A DNA stretch of 45,121 bases. Source: Prevotella sp. (GTDB lineage Bacteria > Bacteroidota > Bacteroidia > Bacteroidales > Dysgonomonadaceae). The DNA lies in NCBI GenBank assembly GCA_031273295.1, contig JAISSD010000286.1, positions 1-45,121 on the forward strand, written 5' to 3'. The notes under the pieces were generated by a model that saw nothing but the letters and a program-made list of their open reading frames with translations, made no database searches and was not told the DNA's origin. The position numbers and the translations under genes were made by a program. Below, one piece after another: positions 7,592-17,594 of this stretch. Position 1 is the first letter of the stretch; every line of letters starts with the position of its first letter.

Positions 7592-10500
7592 TTACTGCAT
7601 TTTATAAGTTAGCTTTTGCAAATTGCCGGCTTTTGCCACAACCTTGCCATCGATCATGATGTAAAAACCCTTGCCTTTTTTGTACTTCTCTCCTGTTTTA
7701 TCCCATACTATGGTGACAGACCGTCCATGATAAGGCACATTGTCGAGGCAGAACCAGTCCCACTTGCCTCGAGGCGCCAGCGGATTTACTTCCAATACAT
7801 CGTCGGCGCGTGGGCGCAAACCGATCAATCCGGTAATGATCAGGTCGTTGAAAGTCGAATGATTGTAGTATCGGCTACGTTCCTGATCGCCTTTCAGCCA
7901 GTAACCTGTTACTTCGTCCTGATATTCGCCGATATAGGGTCTTCCCCTATGGTATTGGCTTTCCACATACAATTCCAGATATCTGAAATATATGCTGTCA
8001 TTTACCGTATTTTGTTTGTAGTTATTCAGCAAATTAGCCATTGCCGTCATGGTCTGGGAGGTGGCGAACGGCCATATAGCGCCGTCCCATTCACATTTAC
8101 AGCATCCGTGCGTTCTGAATTCGGGATGCCGGCGTTCTGCCGTAGTCAGTCCGTAAGGAGCAAGGAAACCCCTTTCATCCTTCACCTGTTCCCATGCTTT
8201 ACTGTATACCGTATTGTTGTCGGGCAGATTGAAATACCAGGGTATGAAGCCTATCGCCTCGCGCACCCGGGCGAATTTGCCGGGTTCCCGTAATGTTTCA
8301 AAAAATATGCTGTCGTTATTCCATAATTGATTTTGCACCAGATTTTTTATTTCCAGCGCTTTTGCCTTGTATGTATTTTCAGCCGTATTGTCTCCTTTTA
8401 TTTTGGATATTTCGGATAAAGCCAGTGCGTTGGCGTACATATACGAGTTGATGGTAGGGCGTGCATATTTTTGCCTGCGGCCTCCGCTTATTGTTTCTTC
8501 CATACCGTCCTGTACGTCGCCCTGCCAGTAAAGTCCGCCGGGCAAGCGATGATCGTTTTCCCATGCCGCATATTCTTTTTCCAGATCGGGGTACATATCC
8601 AGCAAATATGATCTGTCGCCGTCTGCCAGGTATTTATTGTACAGCGCGTTGGACGTCCAGCCGCTGAAGTTGCGCAACTTCTTCATCGGCAGGCCTTCAT
8701 TCCCTCTGAACCAGACATGTATATAGCTGTTGATGTATTCGGGATTGCGAAGCCATCTGCTTTCATAAATATGGTGTCCGAGAGCGCTGGCTATGAGATT
8801 GTATTTGTCGGCATAGGATCTGTCGACAAGAAATTCGGTCATTATATAGCCTTTGGGGGTCTCTTTTATATGCTTTCTGAGCGACCACCATCTGAAATAG
8901 TATATTTCTTCGAAATTCTTTTGAGGACATTCAAATAACGGGATATTTTTTTTCATCCATTCCCACGATTGAGAGTTGGGTATGGCTTGCTTTATATTTT
9001 CATCCTCCATGGCGTTGAAATAATCGACATGCGATTTATAATCATCGACATTCAATATTGCGGAAGCTCCGGACGGATTGGAGGTCTTTAGAAAGGAAAT
9101 ATAGTATCCGGCTTCAGGTTCATCTTTGCCTGCATCGGGCAGATCGGTGAAGCGGTCGGCCGGAGTATTCGGCGTAGGTTCCAGAGGCAAGTCTCCTGTA
9201 CGGAAAACGATGCGCGTGATAGATTCCACAGGATTGAAAAACAATCGGGCCGGGATCTCCTTGTCGTTGATCTTCATTGTAAGGCTGCGGGTGGCCGTTG
9301 CAAGAGACACTTTTATATTGTATACCTTGTTTGCCCCGTATGGCGCGAGCGTATTGTATCTTGCTCCTGTTTTCAGTTTTATCGTACTGTCTTTGTCGAA
9401 AATAATGCGGGTACAGGCCTCGCCCTTTGCGCTTTGGAATTCTATTTGCAAATTGCCTTTATCGTTTTGCCGAGGCAAAACGTCGAAAGAAGCGTCCAGC
9501 GTTTTGGATTCGGGTATGATCCTCTCTGCCCTGGCATAGTCGAACAGATCACTGTCTTTGAGAGATATACGGCGTTTACCCTCATATTTCTCTATTTTTA
9601 CCGGCGCCTGTAGCGGACTGTATATATTCCACAAGTCGAGTTCTTTGCCCTCCGGTAAACTGTCAAAAATGTCATCGGCATGGCCGGTAGCCTTGTCTGT
9701 TATCGGCACGGGAATTTTCGATACCCAGATGTCTTCTTTGTTCAGACTGTAGGTTACCCACATATCGTTGCCCGGAGGTCTTCCGTTGTTTTCCAGAATT
9801 CCTCTTGCATACTGCGGCCCTGACGATTTGTAATTACCTCCGTATCTCATCGGGCTAAGATCGCCATGTACCAGATAAAGACCGGTATATTCAAGTCCGT
9901 CTTCGCTTGTAGATACTGCCAGCGGCCAGCGGAATTCGGCAGGATTATACACTGTGGCATACTTGCCGTCCGATGTTTTTTGTCCCCAGATCTTGGCGTT
10001 GCCGTTTACAAATCCGGGAGCGCGGTAAACGTTTTCCGGCCATGTTTTGCCTCCATCGTTGCTGATAGCTGTAAGGGCATGTTTCCACAAGCCCGCAACG
10101 CGTCCGTCGTTGAGATGATAATAGCTGAAAGCTTTATATGGTTTTATTTCAGGAATAAGGGGATCGTTTCTGTCGGCCTCTTCTATCCATTGCATCATGT
10201 AGAGCGGGTTGTCCAGCAATTCATTGCAAGCTTCGACAAATCCCTTGTCTTTGCTTTTTGTATAGAAAGGGTAGTCTGTGTTCTTCTCGTCGAAGGCGTG
10301 ACTGTAACGGATGAAGTGGATAGGGCCGAAACTGCCGTCTCGTTTTATTTCGCGCACAACGCGTCCTATACCGTTGCCATCGTTGGGATCGTCTTTCATA
10401 TCCAGACAAACCCCGTAAAAACTCATTGCAAGCAATCGTCCATTCCCGGAAGTGTAGAAGCCCACTCTCTGATGCGTGATCGCATACAGATCTTTCGCCA

Positions 10501-10909
10501 TACCCGGATATCCGGGTTTTGTATATCCGTCCGGTACTTTGTATGGAGGAAAGGCAATAACAGGTTTCGACCAGTTGTATCCGTCTTTGGACGTCTGTAT
10601 GAGCGTTTGACCGGGAGGCGAATGTTCGCCTACAGGGGCGCTCAGATATTCCAGATAGAATGTATTGTTCCAATATGCCAGCATGGGCGCGTGGTTGTAT
10701 GTCCAGCCCGTACCGTCGCCTTTATCGGGATATTCCCTGTTTGCACGCATGGTCTGAATATTGTGGACGCCTACGGCCGGACTTAGCTGTCCGTGATGGT
10801 AATTAACATTTGACAGGGTTTTGGTTAGCAGATGCACCCCGTCTTTGTTTTGTGCAAGCAATGCGCAGTTGAGAGCCAGTAATAGAGCTGTAATTGATTT
10901 TCTATTCAT
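7592..10909 (-). CDS. GH143-GH142-like two-domain enzyme (putative Dha-hydrolase and beta-L-arabinofuranosidase)
   Basis: This 1105-residue secreted protein has a signal peptide ending near A-L-L-A-Q (residue 20). The N-terminal half (about 25-560) has beta-propeller character, with repeated W/Y-rich strand motifs and Asp-box-like S-x-D-G-x-x-W elements. The C-terminal half (about 620-1080) has the helical-toroid look of family GH142, with YFRWWSLRKH, the acidic VQDGMEE and HGCCKCEWDGAIWPFATSQT. The closest match I know is B. thetaiotaomicron BT1020, where GH143 releases Dha and GH142 releases beta-L-arabinofuranose from RG-II chain D. The assignment rests on recognition of domain order, length and motifs, not on alignment. 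The start codon overlaps the end of the upstream GH43-like gene by eight bases. If right, it is a strong marker for RG-II. Confidence 0.75.
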   Translation of the reverse strand: MNRKSITALLLALNCALLAQNKDGVHLLTKTLSNVNYHHGQLSPAVGVHNIQTMRANREYPDKGDGTGWTYNHAPMLAYWNNTFYLEYLSAPVGEHSPPGQTLIQTSKDGYNWSKPVIAFPPYKVPDGYTKPGYPGMAKDLYAITHQRVGFYTSGNGRLLAMSFYGVCLDMKDDPNDGNGIGRVVREIKRDGSFGPIHFIRYSHAFDEKNTDYPFYTKSKDKGFVEACNELLDNPLYMMQWIEEADRNDPLIPEIKPYKAFSYYHLNDGRVAGLWKHALTAISNDGGKTWPENVYRAPGFVNGNAKIWGQKTSDGKYATVYNPAEFRWPLAVSTSEDGLEYTGLYLVHGDLSPMRYGGNYKSSGPQYARGILENNGRPPGNDMWVTYSLNKEDIWVSKIPVPITDKATGHADDIFDSLPEGKELDLWNIYSPLQAPVKIEKYEGKRRISLKDSDLFDYARAERIIPESKTLDASFDVLPRQNDKGNLQIEFQSAKGEACTRIIFDKDSTIKLKTGARYNTLAPYGANKVYNIKVSLATATRSLTMKINDKEIPARLFFNPVESITRIVFRTGDLPLEPTPNTPADRFTDLPDAGKDEPEAGYYISFLKTSNPSGASAILNVDDYKSHVDYFNAMEDENIKQAIPNSQSWEWMKKNIPLFECPQKNFEEIYYFRWWSLRKHIKETPKGYIMTEFLVDRSYADKYNLIASALGHHIYESRWLRNPEYINSYIHVWFRGNEGLPMKKLRNFSGWTSNALYNKYLADGDRSYLLDMYPDLEKEYAAWENDHRLPGGLYWQGDVQDGMEETISGGRRQKYARPTINSYMYANALALSEISKIKGDNTAENTYKAKALEIKNLVQNQLWNNDSIFFETLREPGKFARVREAIGFIPWYFNLPDNNTVYSKAWEQVKDERGFLAPYGLTTAERRHPEFRTHGCCKCEWDGAIWPFATSQTMTAMANLLNNYKQNTVNDSIYFRYLELYVESQYHRGRPYIGEYQDEVTGYWLKGDQERSRYYNHSTFNDLIITGLIGLRPRADDVLEVNPLAPRGKWDWFCLDNVPYHGRSVTIVWDKTGEKYKKGKGFYIMIDGKVVAKAGNLQKLTYKMQ

Positions 10910-11843
10910 GATTGATTGATTTCAGCTTGTAGACAATACTTTCTTTTGCTTTAAATATTGTTCCGTGTTTATGTCCTGCAGGTATAGATATTTTTTCGTC
11001 GATACCGGTAAATGTTTTGAAGTCTTTTGTGGATACGGCGCCGTATGATCTTTTCTTGTAGGCGTCGAAATATACAAGCCATTCGTCTCCTGTTTTTACA
11101 ACGGAAGGGCCTTCCGTAAAACTGTCGGTGAACTTTTCCGAGGGCTTGTCATACGGACCGGTTGCACTTTTAGCGAAAGCGGCTCTTATGTTTCTTTCGG
11201 GGCGGGTATTGTCTTTGAATACCAAGACATAATCGGATGTATCTCTTTTTACGATAACGGCGTCGATAGAACTGTAACCGGGGTCATAAAGCAGTCCGGC
11301 TTTTGAAAAATTACGGAAGTCTTTTGTTTTTGTATAATACAGGCGGTGGTTGTTATCCTCGGCCTCTATCCCTTTTTCGAATTTAAAAGGGATTGTAGAC
11401 GCCCATACGATAACGAAATCCCGGTTCTCATCGTCGTAAAAGAGTTCGGGAGCCCATACATTTACAGTTGTGGAGTCGAATGCCATGATCGGTATATGCT
11501 GTTGTTCCGACCAGTTTATCAAGTCTTTGGAATATGCATAGCCAAAGGCGGGATCGTTTTTCCAGCCGCAAGTCCATACCAGATGGAAAGTTCCGTCAGG
11601 CCCGGCTGCAATACTGGGATCGCGCATTATTTTTTGTGTTCCCGCTTCGGGTTTTAAAAATACGCCGGGAATACTGTCCCATTTGTACCCGTCATAACTG
11701 TACAGAAATCGAAGGCCTTCTGTAGCCGGTTCTCTAAACGAAGTGAACATATATACGTCTTTCCCTTCCGTTTCGTTCCGGTTTTTATTCGTATTGCAGG
11801 AAACAAGGAATATCAAGATCAGCAGGGACAAAATATTTTTCAT
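10902..11843 (-). CDS. GH43-like glycosidase, lipoprotein
   Basis: This is a five-bladed propeller-type protein of about 313 residues resembling family GH43. I chose the ATG at 11843 because it gives a classic lipoprotein signal, LILIFLVSC, with the cysteine at residue 16; an ATG 27 bases earlier only adds charged residues. The three acidic positions expected for GH43 are plausible: the D of MRDPSIAAG (base), the D of SSIDAVIV (pKa modulator) and the E of FTEGPSVV (acid). Likely activity is on arabinose- or xylose-type residues, but specificity is unknown and the family match is moderate. The end of the gene overlaps the start of the next gene by eight bases. As a lipoprotein it is probably tethered to the outer membrane or the periplasmic face. 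Confidence 0.7.
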   Translation of the reverse strand: MKNILSLLILIFLVSCNTNKNRNETEGKDVYMFTSFREPATEGLRFLYSYDGYKWDSIPGVFLKPEAGTQKIMRDPSIAAGPDGTFHLVWTCGWKNDPAFGYAYSKDLINWSEQQHIPIMAFDSTTVNVWAPELFYDDENRDFVIVWASTIPFKFEKGIEAEDNNHRLYYTKTKDFRNFSKAGLLYDPGYSSIDAVIVKRDTSDYVLVFKDNTRPERNIRAAFAKSATGPYDKPSEKFTDSFTEGPSVVKTGDEWLVYFDAYKKRSYGAVSTKDFKTFTGIDEKISIPAGHKHGTIFKAKESIVYKLKSINHE

Positions 11844-11866
11844 CGGAATTCGTCTTTTCAAAATGA

Positions 11867-14800
11867 TCATTTCTTTACCAGCCAGAGTATTTCCGACCGG
11901 GCGTTCAGTTTTATCTTCGAGGCGCCTTTTATTGTTTTATCTTTTTTGATATCGCCTGTTTTGGCGTCGATCCAGTATACGTCGTATTTTCCATTGACAG
12001 AAGACATGTTCAGATCGATGCCGCCGTTTTCGGTGTATACAATATATCCTTTGGCAGGATTACCCAGTATATATTGACCTTCGATGTCCGGGTCTTTCAT
12101 TGTTTGCATCGAAGAAGCGTCTTCAAGGAAGTTTTCATTGCTTATTTTCGGTAAGCAGGCCAATGATCCCCGAGCCATAAAAGAAGCCCATGCAAATTGG
12201 ATATACGAGTTTGGATAGTAGTATGTTACAGCCTTTTCAGGGAACAGCGTCCTGTATTCGCTTACAGCACGGTATACCGACTCGAATGATGCGCTGTCGG
12301 GTTTGGTCAGGCGCGCATGTTGACGCGGAGCAAGGTTTTGTCCTCCATTTGGCTCATAGACAGTTCCGTCTTTCCTGTAAAACCAGTACCGGATATCGAT
12401 AATATCGACTGTTTTGGAGCGTACCGGATCGGCTAATATGGCGTCCTGTACATCTTTGGTCGCACTGAGGGCTATCAGTTGTTTTTCGCCGGTTTCCGCC
12501 TCCCATTCCGCTATTACATCAAGCCAGAACCGAACGAAATGGAGCGGTCCCGTATATTCTTCGCTTACAAGTTGTATAACGCTATTCGTACCTCTGAAAT
12601 TGTTGAGACACTGGCGGATAAATGTACGGTGCAACTCTCTCCTTACAGGATGGTCTATGTCGTAAAACTGTTCGGCCAGGAAGATGCGCTTGTCGCCGGC
12701 GTAAGGCGCCGGTTCAGGGAAACCCGTATTGTTGATGTTGTTTGAGGGACGCCAGGGGCTGTCTGTCCAGTGTGCGCCGGCCTCTATTATGTTATGCTGA
12801 AAATAATTCTGATGCATCAGGATCAGACCCGTTTCGCCGGCTTTTTCTGCAAATTGGCGCAATCTCGACCAATACCAGTCGTTATACTTTGCAAGATCGT
12901 ATTTGCTTAGTCCGTCATAAGCCAACCCTTGTCCGCTACGGGCAAAGGGTTGTTCGTAGAATGGAGGCCACACTTCGCCATTGATGCGGCGAATCCGTTC
13001 ATGGTCGTCACGCCGCCGGTCATACCACAAGCCGTAATTGTGATCGAGAACAATTGCGTTTTTGTTTTTCATCCAGGCGCATACGGAATCGATATCGTCT
13101 GTCAGTCCTGTTCCGGTGCGTCCGGGAACAAAACGCGTAATATGAGGGCCGGCTGTTTTTTTCAGATAAGCAGGATGTACAGCGCCGTTCCACCATTGTA
13201 TGTTATGTTTCAGCCCTGTTTGAACTGTATTGCCCCGTACGATCCATCCATTTGAAATCGACAGGGCAGGAACAGTTTTCTGTTTGGTTTTAGACGGACT
13301 GAAGCCGAATGTCATGGCATTTTTGGCTTCTGTCGGGATCTTGTTTTTCTCTACGACCGTATCGATCCATTCAGGAAGAGTTAAAGCCGGCGTATATGCC
13401 TGTTTGGTAAGTTTGGAAGCCGCGTCGACAGTTGGAGAACTGGAGGCTTCTGTACCAACAGGCAGCAGATACGAACGACCGGCATACGATTGCCCTAGCC
13501 TTTCCTGTAACTGGGCATAATACAGGCTGCGGGGATTGATGTGATTATTACTTTCGCCCCAATAGCCGTTTCCTGAAAATTCCGCCCATGAACCGAAAGC
13601 CCAGTTTTGAGCAGTTGGCGGCGCAAAACATTCAATCAAGGATGCCGAGCATTGCCAGAATACGCTGTTGGCGGCATTCCATCCTGCTCCATGAGCTTCC
13701 TGCATCCGGTTTTTGTAACTTAATGCATGACCGTTTACATTGACAATGTCGAACAATACGCCGGAAGCCCAGCTATCGATTGGGCCGCTGAAACTGTGAG
13801 GAAGATTCGACTCGCATTGCACAAAAACATTCGGGCCGGGAGCGCAGAATCCCACGGCAAAATCGTGATAGCCGGACTCTGAATAAATACGCTGGAAAAG
13901 ACATTGCTGTCCCGATGTAAAGAAAGTATGACGGCGTTGTCCTCCGATTTCGGAAACAGGTTCGGTTGATTTGCAATTTTCTATTGTGATCCTTTTTCCT
14001 GTTTCCAGGATAGCCACGGCAGAACCTGCAAAATGTTTGAAATTCACGTTTCTTACCCATCCGTCGCAGATATTTTCCATTGTTACAGCCATCCACGAGT
14101 GTGTTTCATCTTTCGGATCATTCGTGTCGTATTCTGAAATGCAGGAAAGGTTCTCTATCCCGGTGTTGTTTATTCTTCCATTCCATTCATAGGGGATTAT
14201 ATAACCTCCTCCGTACTTTTTGTCGATGGCTGTTGTGACAGGCGCATCAAAGGAGATGCGATTGCCGTCGATAGCCGTTACTGTTCTGTCCCAGTTTATA
14301 TTTTGTTCTCCGGCTTTCCATCCCAAAGAGTTTATGCCTCCTCCAAAATGATCCGTTCCCAGAATATCTATCCATTCACTTGTAGAAGGACGCCGGATGA
14401 TCATTTTATCTCCGGCCTTTAAATTATGTCCTTCGGATATGTTTACAGACAGGGCATTGACCGGTATGTATTCCGAAACGATCTTGATAGGAGCGGCTTC
14501 TGTCCGGTCATTTTTCCCGGCTATCCGAAAGAGGGCGCGCCTGTCTTTACCCGAGGCAATGACGCGCGTACCGTCATTATTTGCTCCACTCCCCCGAATC
14601 ACTACTCCTGAATTTTCGATTAAAATACTTCCCGAAACATAATATTCGCCCGGTTGTAACAGGACGACGCCTCTGAAACCATTGATATCGGCTTTGAGAG
14701 ACCCGACATAGTCTACAGCGCTTTGTATAATTTCTGTGGCGTCTCCTTTTACAAGCGGAACAACAAGGCTTGCGGCTAAATCGGGGACGGGCTTTTCTCC

Positions 14801-14974
14801 GGCCATATATCCTGCATAAGAAAAGTCGGGGATGCGATTGCCCAGACTGTCGGGGGTATATGACAACTTCCCGTCCCTGTATAATATCGGGGGTATAGGC
14901 TTTTCTGTTTTCTTCTTTTGGGCAGAGAGCGTTAACGGAAGAAAAAACAGGACGCAAAGAAGTATTTTTTTCAT
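11867..14974 (-). CDS. Right-handed beta-helix protein with DUF6298-like barrel domain
   Basis: This is a secreted protein of 1035 residues with a signal peptide ending near LTLSAQ (residue 18). Residues of roughly 60-480 form a pectate-lyase-like beta-helix, seen in LLQPGEYYVSGSILIENSGV and repeated GxxI-type turns. Residues of roughly 560-950 resemble the DUF6298 type, possibly a TIM barrel: HITRFVPGRTGTGL, LDHNYGLWYDRRRDD, LILMHQNYF and QLVSEEYTGP, whose glutamates could be catalytic. A small beta domain ends the protein (YDVYWIDAKTGDI). The exact reaction is unknown to me. Its place between DUF3826 and GH43 genes in a pectin PUL suggests it acts on a galacturonan or RG-II fragment. A two-domain glycosidase is the best guess, not an established role. 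Confidence 0.7.
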   Translation of the reverse strand: MKKILLCVLFFLPLTLSAQKKKTEKPIPPILYRDGKLSYTPDSLGNRIPDFSYAGYMAGEKPVPDLAASLVVPLVKGDATEIIQSAVDYVGSLKADINGFRGVVLLQPGEYYVSGSILIENSGVVIRGSGANNDGTRVIASGKDRRALFRIAGKNDRTEAAPIKIVSEYIPVNALSVNISEGHNLKAGDKMIIRRPSTSEWIDILGTDHFGGGINSLGWKAGEQNINWDRTVTAIDGNRISFDAPVTTAIDKKYGGGYIIPYEWNGRINNTGIENLSCISEYDTNDPKDETHSWMAVTMENICDGWVRNVNFKHFAGSAVAILETGKRITIENCKSTEPVSEIGGQRRHTFFTSGQQCLFQRIYSESGYHDFAVGFCAPGPNVFVQCESNLPHSFSGPIDSWASGVLFDIVNVNGHALSYKNRMQEAHGAGWNAANSVFWQCSASLIECFAPPTAQNWAFGSWAEFSGNGYWGESNNHINPRSLYYAQLQERLGQSYAGRSYLLPVGTEASSSPTVDAASKLTKQAYTPALTLPEWIDTVVEKNKIPTEAKNAMTFGFSPSKTKQKTVPALSISNGWIVRGNTVQTGLKHNIQWWNGAVHPAYLKKTAGPHITRFVPGRTGTGLTDDIDSVCAWMKNKNAIVLDHNYGLWYDRRRDDHERIRRINGEVWPPFYEQPFARSGQGLAYDGLSKYDLAKYNDWYWSRLRQFAEKAGETGLILMHQNYFQHNIIEAGAHWTDSPWRPSNNINNTGFPEPAPYAGDKRIFLAEQFYDIDHPVRRELHRTFIRQCLNNFRGTNSVIQLVSEEYTGPLHFVRFWLDVIAEWEAETGEKQLIALSATKDVQDAILADPVRSKTVDIIDIRYWFYRKDGTVYEPNGGQNLAPRQHARLTKPDSASFESVYRAVSEYRTLFPEKAVTYYYPNSYIQFAWASFMARGSLACLPKISNENFLEDASSMQTMKDPDIEGQYILGNPAKGYIVYTENGGIDLNMSSVNGKYDVYWIDAKTGDIKKDKTIKGASKIKLNARSEILWLVKK

Positions 14975-15006
14975 AACGAAAATTCAGAATGTATATGCAA
15001 GATTAC

Positions 15007-15651
15007 TTATTTTTCTTTTTGTTTCAGACGCTCTTCCCAATTTTTGCGCTCCTTTTGGATATCATAACCTCTTTTGGACAAATAATTATTGAAACGGCCT
15101 TTATATTTTCCGAACCATTCATGTTTCTCTTTCGAAGAAGCGGCGCTCATGGCATGTTCGCGGGCTTCGACCAGCCATGCATACAGTTGGTCTTTTTCGA
15201 TATTTTCAAGGGAAGGGATCATATCCAGATAAGAATCGTATGTGACCTTGACTACTCCATAAGTCATTCCGTCTTTCACTTTTGCTACCTGATCGTTTGT
15301 CAGATAAGTAGAAAGATCCCCGATGTATGCACAGTGCAGATCGTACAATTTTGTACTGGCCTCGTTTTTCAGATTTTTTATCGAGCGCTCCTGTTCCGTT
15401 TTATCCGTTATATTCTTTTTGATATACTTTATCCTGTTATCCAGACTGTCGTGTATCTTTCCCAGGTTTTTATACTGGATCACAATAACATTTGCAACAC
15501 TGTCGTACACGGAAGGATCTTTTATATCCAGCGCTTTCACAATTTTGTCTGCTCTCAGGCTTAGTACTTTAGTATATTCGGCGTCGCTCTCCTGGGCAAA
15601 TATCGATGAACTTATAGAAAAGAGTGCAATAAAAAGCAATATTGATCTCAT
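15007..15651 (-). CDS. DUF3826 domain protein, secreted
   Basis: This protein of about 214 residues has a signal peptide (MRSILLFIALFSISSSIFAQ) when read from the ATG at 15651; an ATG 60 bases earlier gives no sensible N-terminus. The rest is mostly charged and helical, with KYIKKNITDKTEQERSIK and a C-terminal basic tail. It matches my recollection of DUF3826, a family of unknown function often found in Bacteroidota pectin loci beside pectate lyases. No catalytic motif is evident. It lies between PL1 and the beta-helix gene and follows a strong intergenic hairpin. A periplasmic accessory or carbohydrate-binding helper role is possible. Confidence 0.7.
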   Translation of the reverse strand: MRSILLFIALFSISSSIFAQESDAEYTKVLSLRADKIVKALDIKDPSVYDSVANVIVIQYKNLGKIHDSLDNRIKYIKKNITDKTEQERSIKNLKNEASTKLYDLHCAYIGDLSTYLTNDQVAKVKDGMTYGVVKVTYDSYLDMIPSLENIEKDQLYAWLVEAREHAMSAASSKEKHEWFGKYKGRFNNYLSKRGYDIQKERKNWEERLKQKEK

Positions 15652-15674
15652 AATGGCGTTTTTTGGGGTTAATA

Positions 15675-15706
15675 ACCGGCGATATGTAATTTGATGTATC
15701 GCCGGT
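15675..15706 (-). terminator. Strong hairpin between PL1 and DUF3826 genes
   Basis: Bases 15675-15684 (ACCGGCGATA) and 15697-15706 (TATCGCCGGT) are perfect inverse complements of ten pairs around a 12-base loop. No U-run follows on the minus strand, so complete termination is doubtful. It more likely stabilises the upstream mRNA or partly ends transcription between the two genes. Confidence 0.6.
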
Positions 15707-15724
15707 CGCATTTATGTATTTTAA

Positions 15725-17407
15725 TTATAACAGACTTTTTCTTTTCGCCAGGGTATCATAATTATTTTCAGGATTGGTCCAGTCTGTTTTTGTCCCGGGA
15801 TCCATACCGTTAATATATTTTTCAATATTTGTGTATCCGTCTCCATTCATATCCAAAACGGCGTCGGAAGGATCATTCGGATCCAACCCGTATTTGATTT
15901 CCCACGCATCAGGAATGCCGTCGTTGTCGCTGTCTTTGTATGGAGTTCCCTTATATTCAGGGTATCCGCCCACTTGTTTTATATCGGTAATAATACCTTT
16001 TTTATACGAGTCGGCAGGCAGGCGGCGATGCTCAAATTGATAAAACTCTTCGGGTTTGACATTTTTATCATAATATACTTCGCCGGTACGGACCTGTTTG
16101 ATAACCCGTTCGTCCACAATGTCGCGTTTAGGAAAAGTAGCGCCTGCATTATCAAGCACAAAGTCATACGCCTCCCGGGCGTTCATTACAGGGAATGGAT
16201 TATCGATAGGGAACGGTTTATTCCATTTCATGTTTTCTGTATACCCGTCGGTATTTTTTTGTTCCTGTACCTGTATTCCGCCGGCCCAGTTGTCTTTTGT
16301 TATTTCAGGATAACCTTCTACTATATTACCGTCGGCATATACCCGTCCGAAGACATAATAACCAAGTTTGCTCCGTCCCGATTCGGGTTTCAGGATACGG
16401 TGTCCTACAGAAGATCCTTTCGGTGTAAGAGGCCCCGGCTTGTAATAATTGTTTATAAAGTTATAAAGTGCGGTGTAATCGCCTCCGTCTGCAGAGCGGT
16501 GAACCCAATTGTAAATGACATTATTTACAAAATTAAATATCCCGTTCCAGCCTATGGACGGATTACGTCCTGCATTGTTCGCCCACAGATTACGCATAAA
16601 AGTACAGTTTTCTCCACCCAGGGTACTTCCAAAAGCATGGTTGTATGTATCCAGAGCCTGCGCTGAAATAGTATTTTGTATCGTAACGTTTACTGTCGGT
16701 AATTTCAGTTCTTTTGAACCGTCGCCGGGGTCGAACATGTGCCGGTAAAATGAAATGTTTTCGTCAAGCCCCCAGCTTGTAGAACAGTGGTCTATCATAA
16801 TATTGCCCACGGGGTTTCCTCCGAAAGAATCATCCCTGCGTCCTACCCATGTTTCTCCACGGCGAAAACGCATGTGTCTTACAACCACATCGTGCGTATT
16901 GACCCATAATGTTTCCCCTGCGATGCAAATACCGTCGCCGGGAGCTGTTTGCCCTGCAATGGTAATATAAGGGGCGCGGATAATCAACGGGGACTTTAAG
17001 CGGATAATACCGGCGACATTGAAAACCACTATACGGGCTCCACCTTGTTCACAAGCTTCGCGAAGCGTGCCGGGGCCGTCGTCTTCCAGACTGGTTACAA
17101 CAATCACTTTGCCTTTACGTCCGCCAAAACTATATGCGCCGCCGCCTTCTGCTCCGGGAAATGCAGGGATGTCAGCTTGCGGCAGATCGGTTGGCCGGGC
17201 TGCCCAGGGAATATAGGGTCTGCCCTCTTTCGCTTCTTTTTCGATAACAGGCAGGGCTTTTTTCCAGGCCGAGTCCGATGTCTCCTGAGCTTTCTTTAGC
17301 AATTCGGCGGATTGTGCGGCTACTTCGGGCGTGATTTTAGGATACTGGGCAAAAGCCGGTATCCCTAAAACCGATGCAAATACAATAATACTTAAAACTT
17401 TTTTCAT
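15725..17407 (-). CDS. PL1-type pectate lyase
   Basis: This secreted enzyme of about 560 residues belongs to the pectate lyase beta-helix group, most like polysaccharide lyase family 1. It would cleave galacturonan by beta-elimination. The start at 17407 gives a clean signal peptide (MKKVLSIIVFASVLGIPAFAQ). Family landmarks are FPGAEGGGAYSFGGR, VIVVTSLEDDGPGTLREA, VVRHMRFRRGE and IMIDHCSTSWGLDE. The C-terminus carries DSDNDGIPDAWE and LDMNGDGYTNIEKYI, which are calcium-binding repeats of thrombospondin type 3 or dockerin-like form. It sits downstream of SusD after a hairpin-containing gap. In a pectin PUL it would shorten the galacturonan backbone. It is confidently a pectin-active lyase; the subfamily is less certain. 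Confidence 0.9.
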   Translation of the reverse strand: MKKVLSIIVFASVLGIPAFAQYPKITPEVAAQSAELLKKAQETSDSAWKKALPVIEKEAKEGRPYIPWAARPTDLPQADIPAFPGAEGGGAYSFGGRKGKVIVVTSLEDDGPGTLREACEQGGARIVVFNVAGIIRLKSPLIIRAPYITIAGQTAPGDGICIAGETLWVNTHDVVVRHMRFRRGETWVGRRDDSFGGNPVGNIMIDHCSTSWGLDENISFYRHMFDPGDGSKELKLPTVNVTIQNTISAQALDTYNHAFGSTLGGENCTFMRNLWANNAGRNPSIGWNGIFNFVNNVIYNWVHRSADGGDYTALYNFINNYYKPGPLTPKGSSVGHRILKPESGRSKLGYYVFGRVYADGNIVEGYPEITKDNWAGGIQVQEQKNTDGYTENMKWNKPFPIDNPFPVMNAREAYDFVLDNAGATFPKRDIVDERVIKQVRTGEVYYDKNVKPEEFYQFEHRRLPADSYKKGIITDIKQVGGYPEYKGTPYKDSDNDGIPDAWEIKYGLDPNDPSDAVLDMNGDGYTNIEKYINGMDPGTKTDWTNPENNYDTLAKRKSLL

Positions 17408-17594
17408 AAATAACCTGTGCAATAAATTTACTTTTAATACCTGGGAAACTGTTTAGCGATGAAAAATAAATAGCTTGTAACAGCAGAGATGCATCCCTAC
17501 AATCTACGCCTTTTCGACTGCAAAACAGTCCGTTTTATATCTCAAAATCATATTTCTGAAAAATTTAAACGGATTCAGGATTTCCTTATAAATT

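Noticed and set aside
9866..10786. Plus-strand reading frame of 306 residues
   Set aside because: It lies opposite the GH143-GH142-like gene and is a typical shadow frame without motifs or a plausible start.
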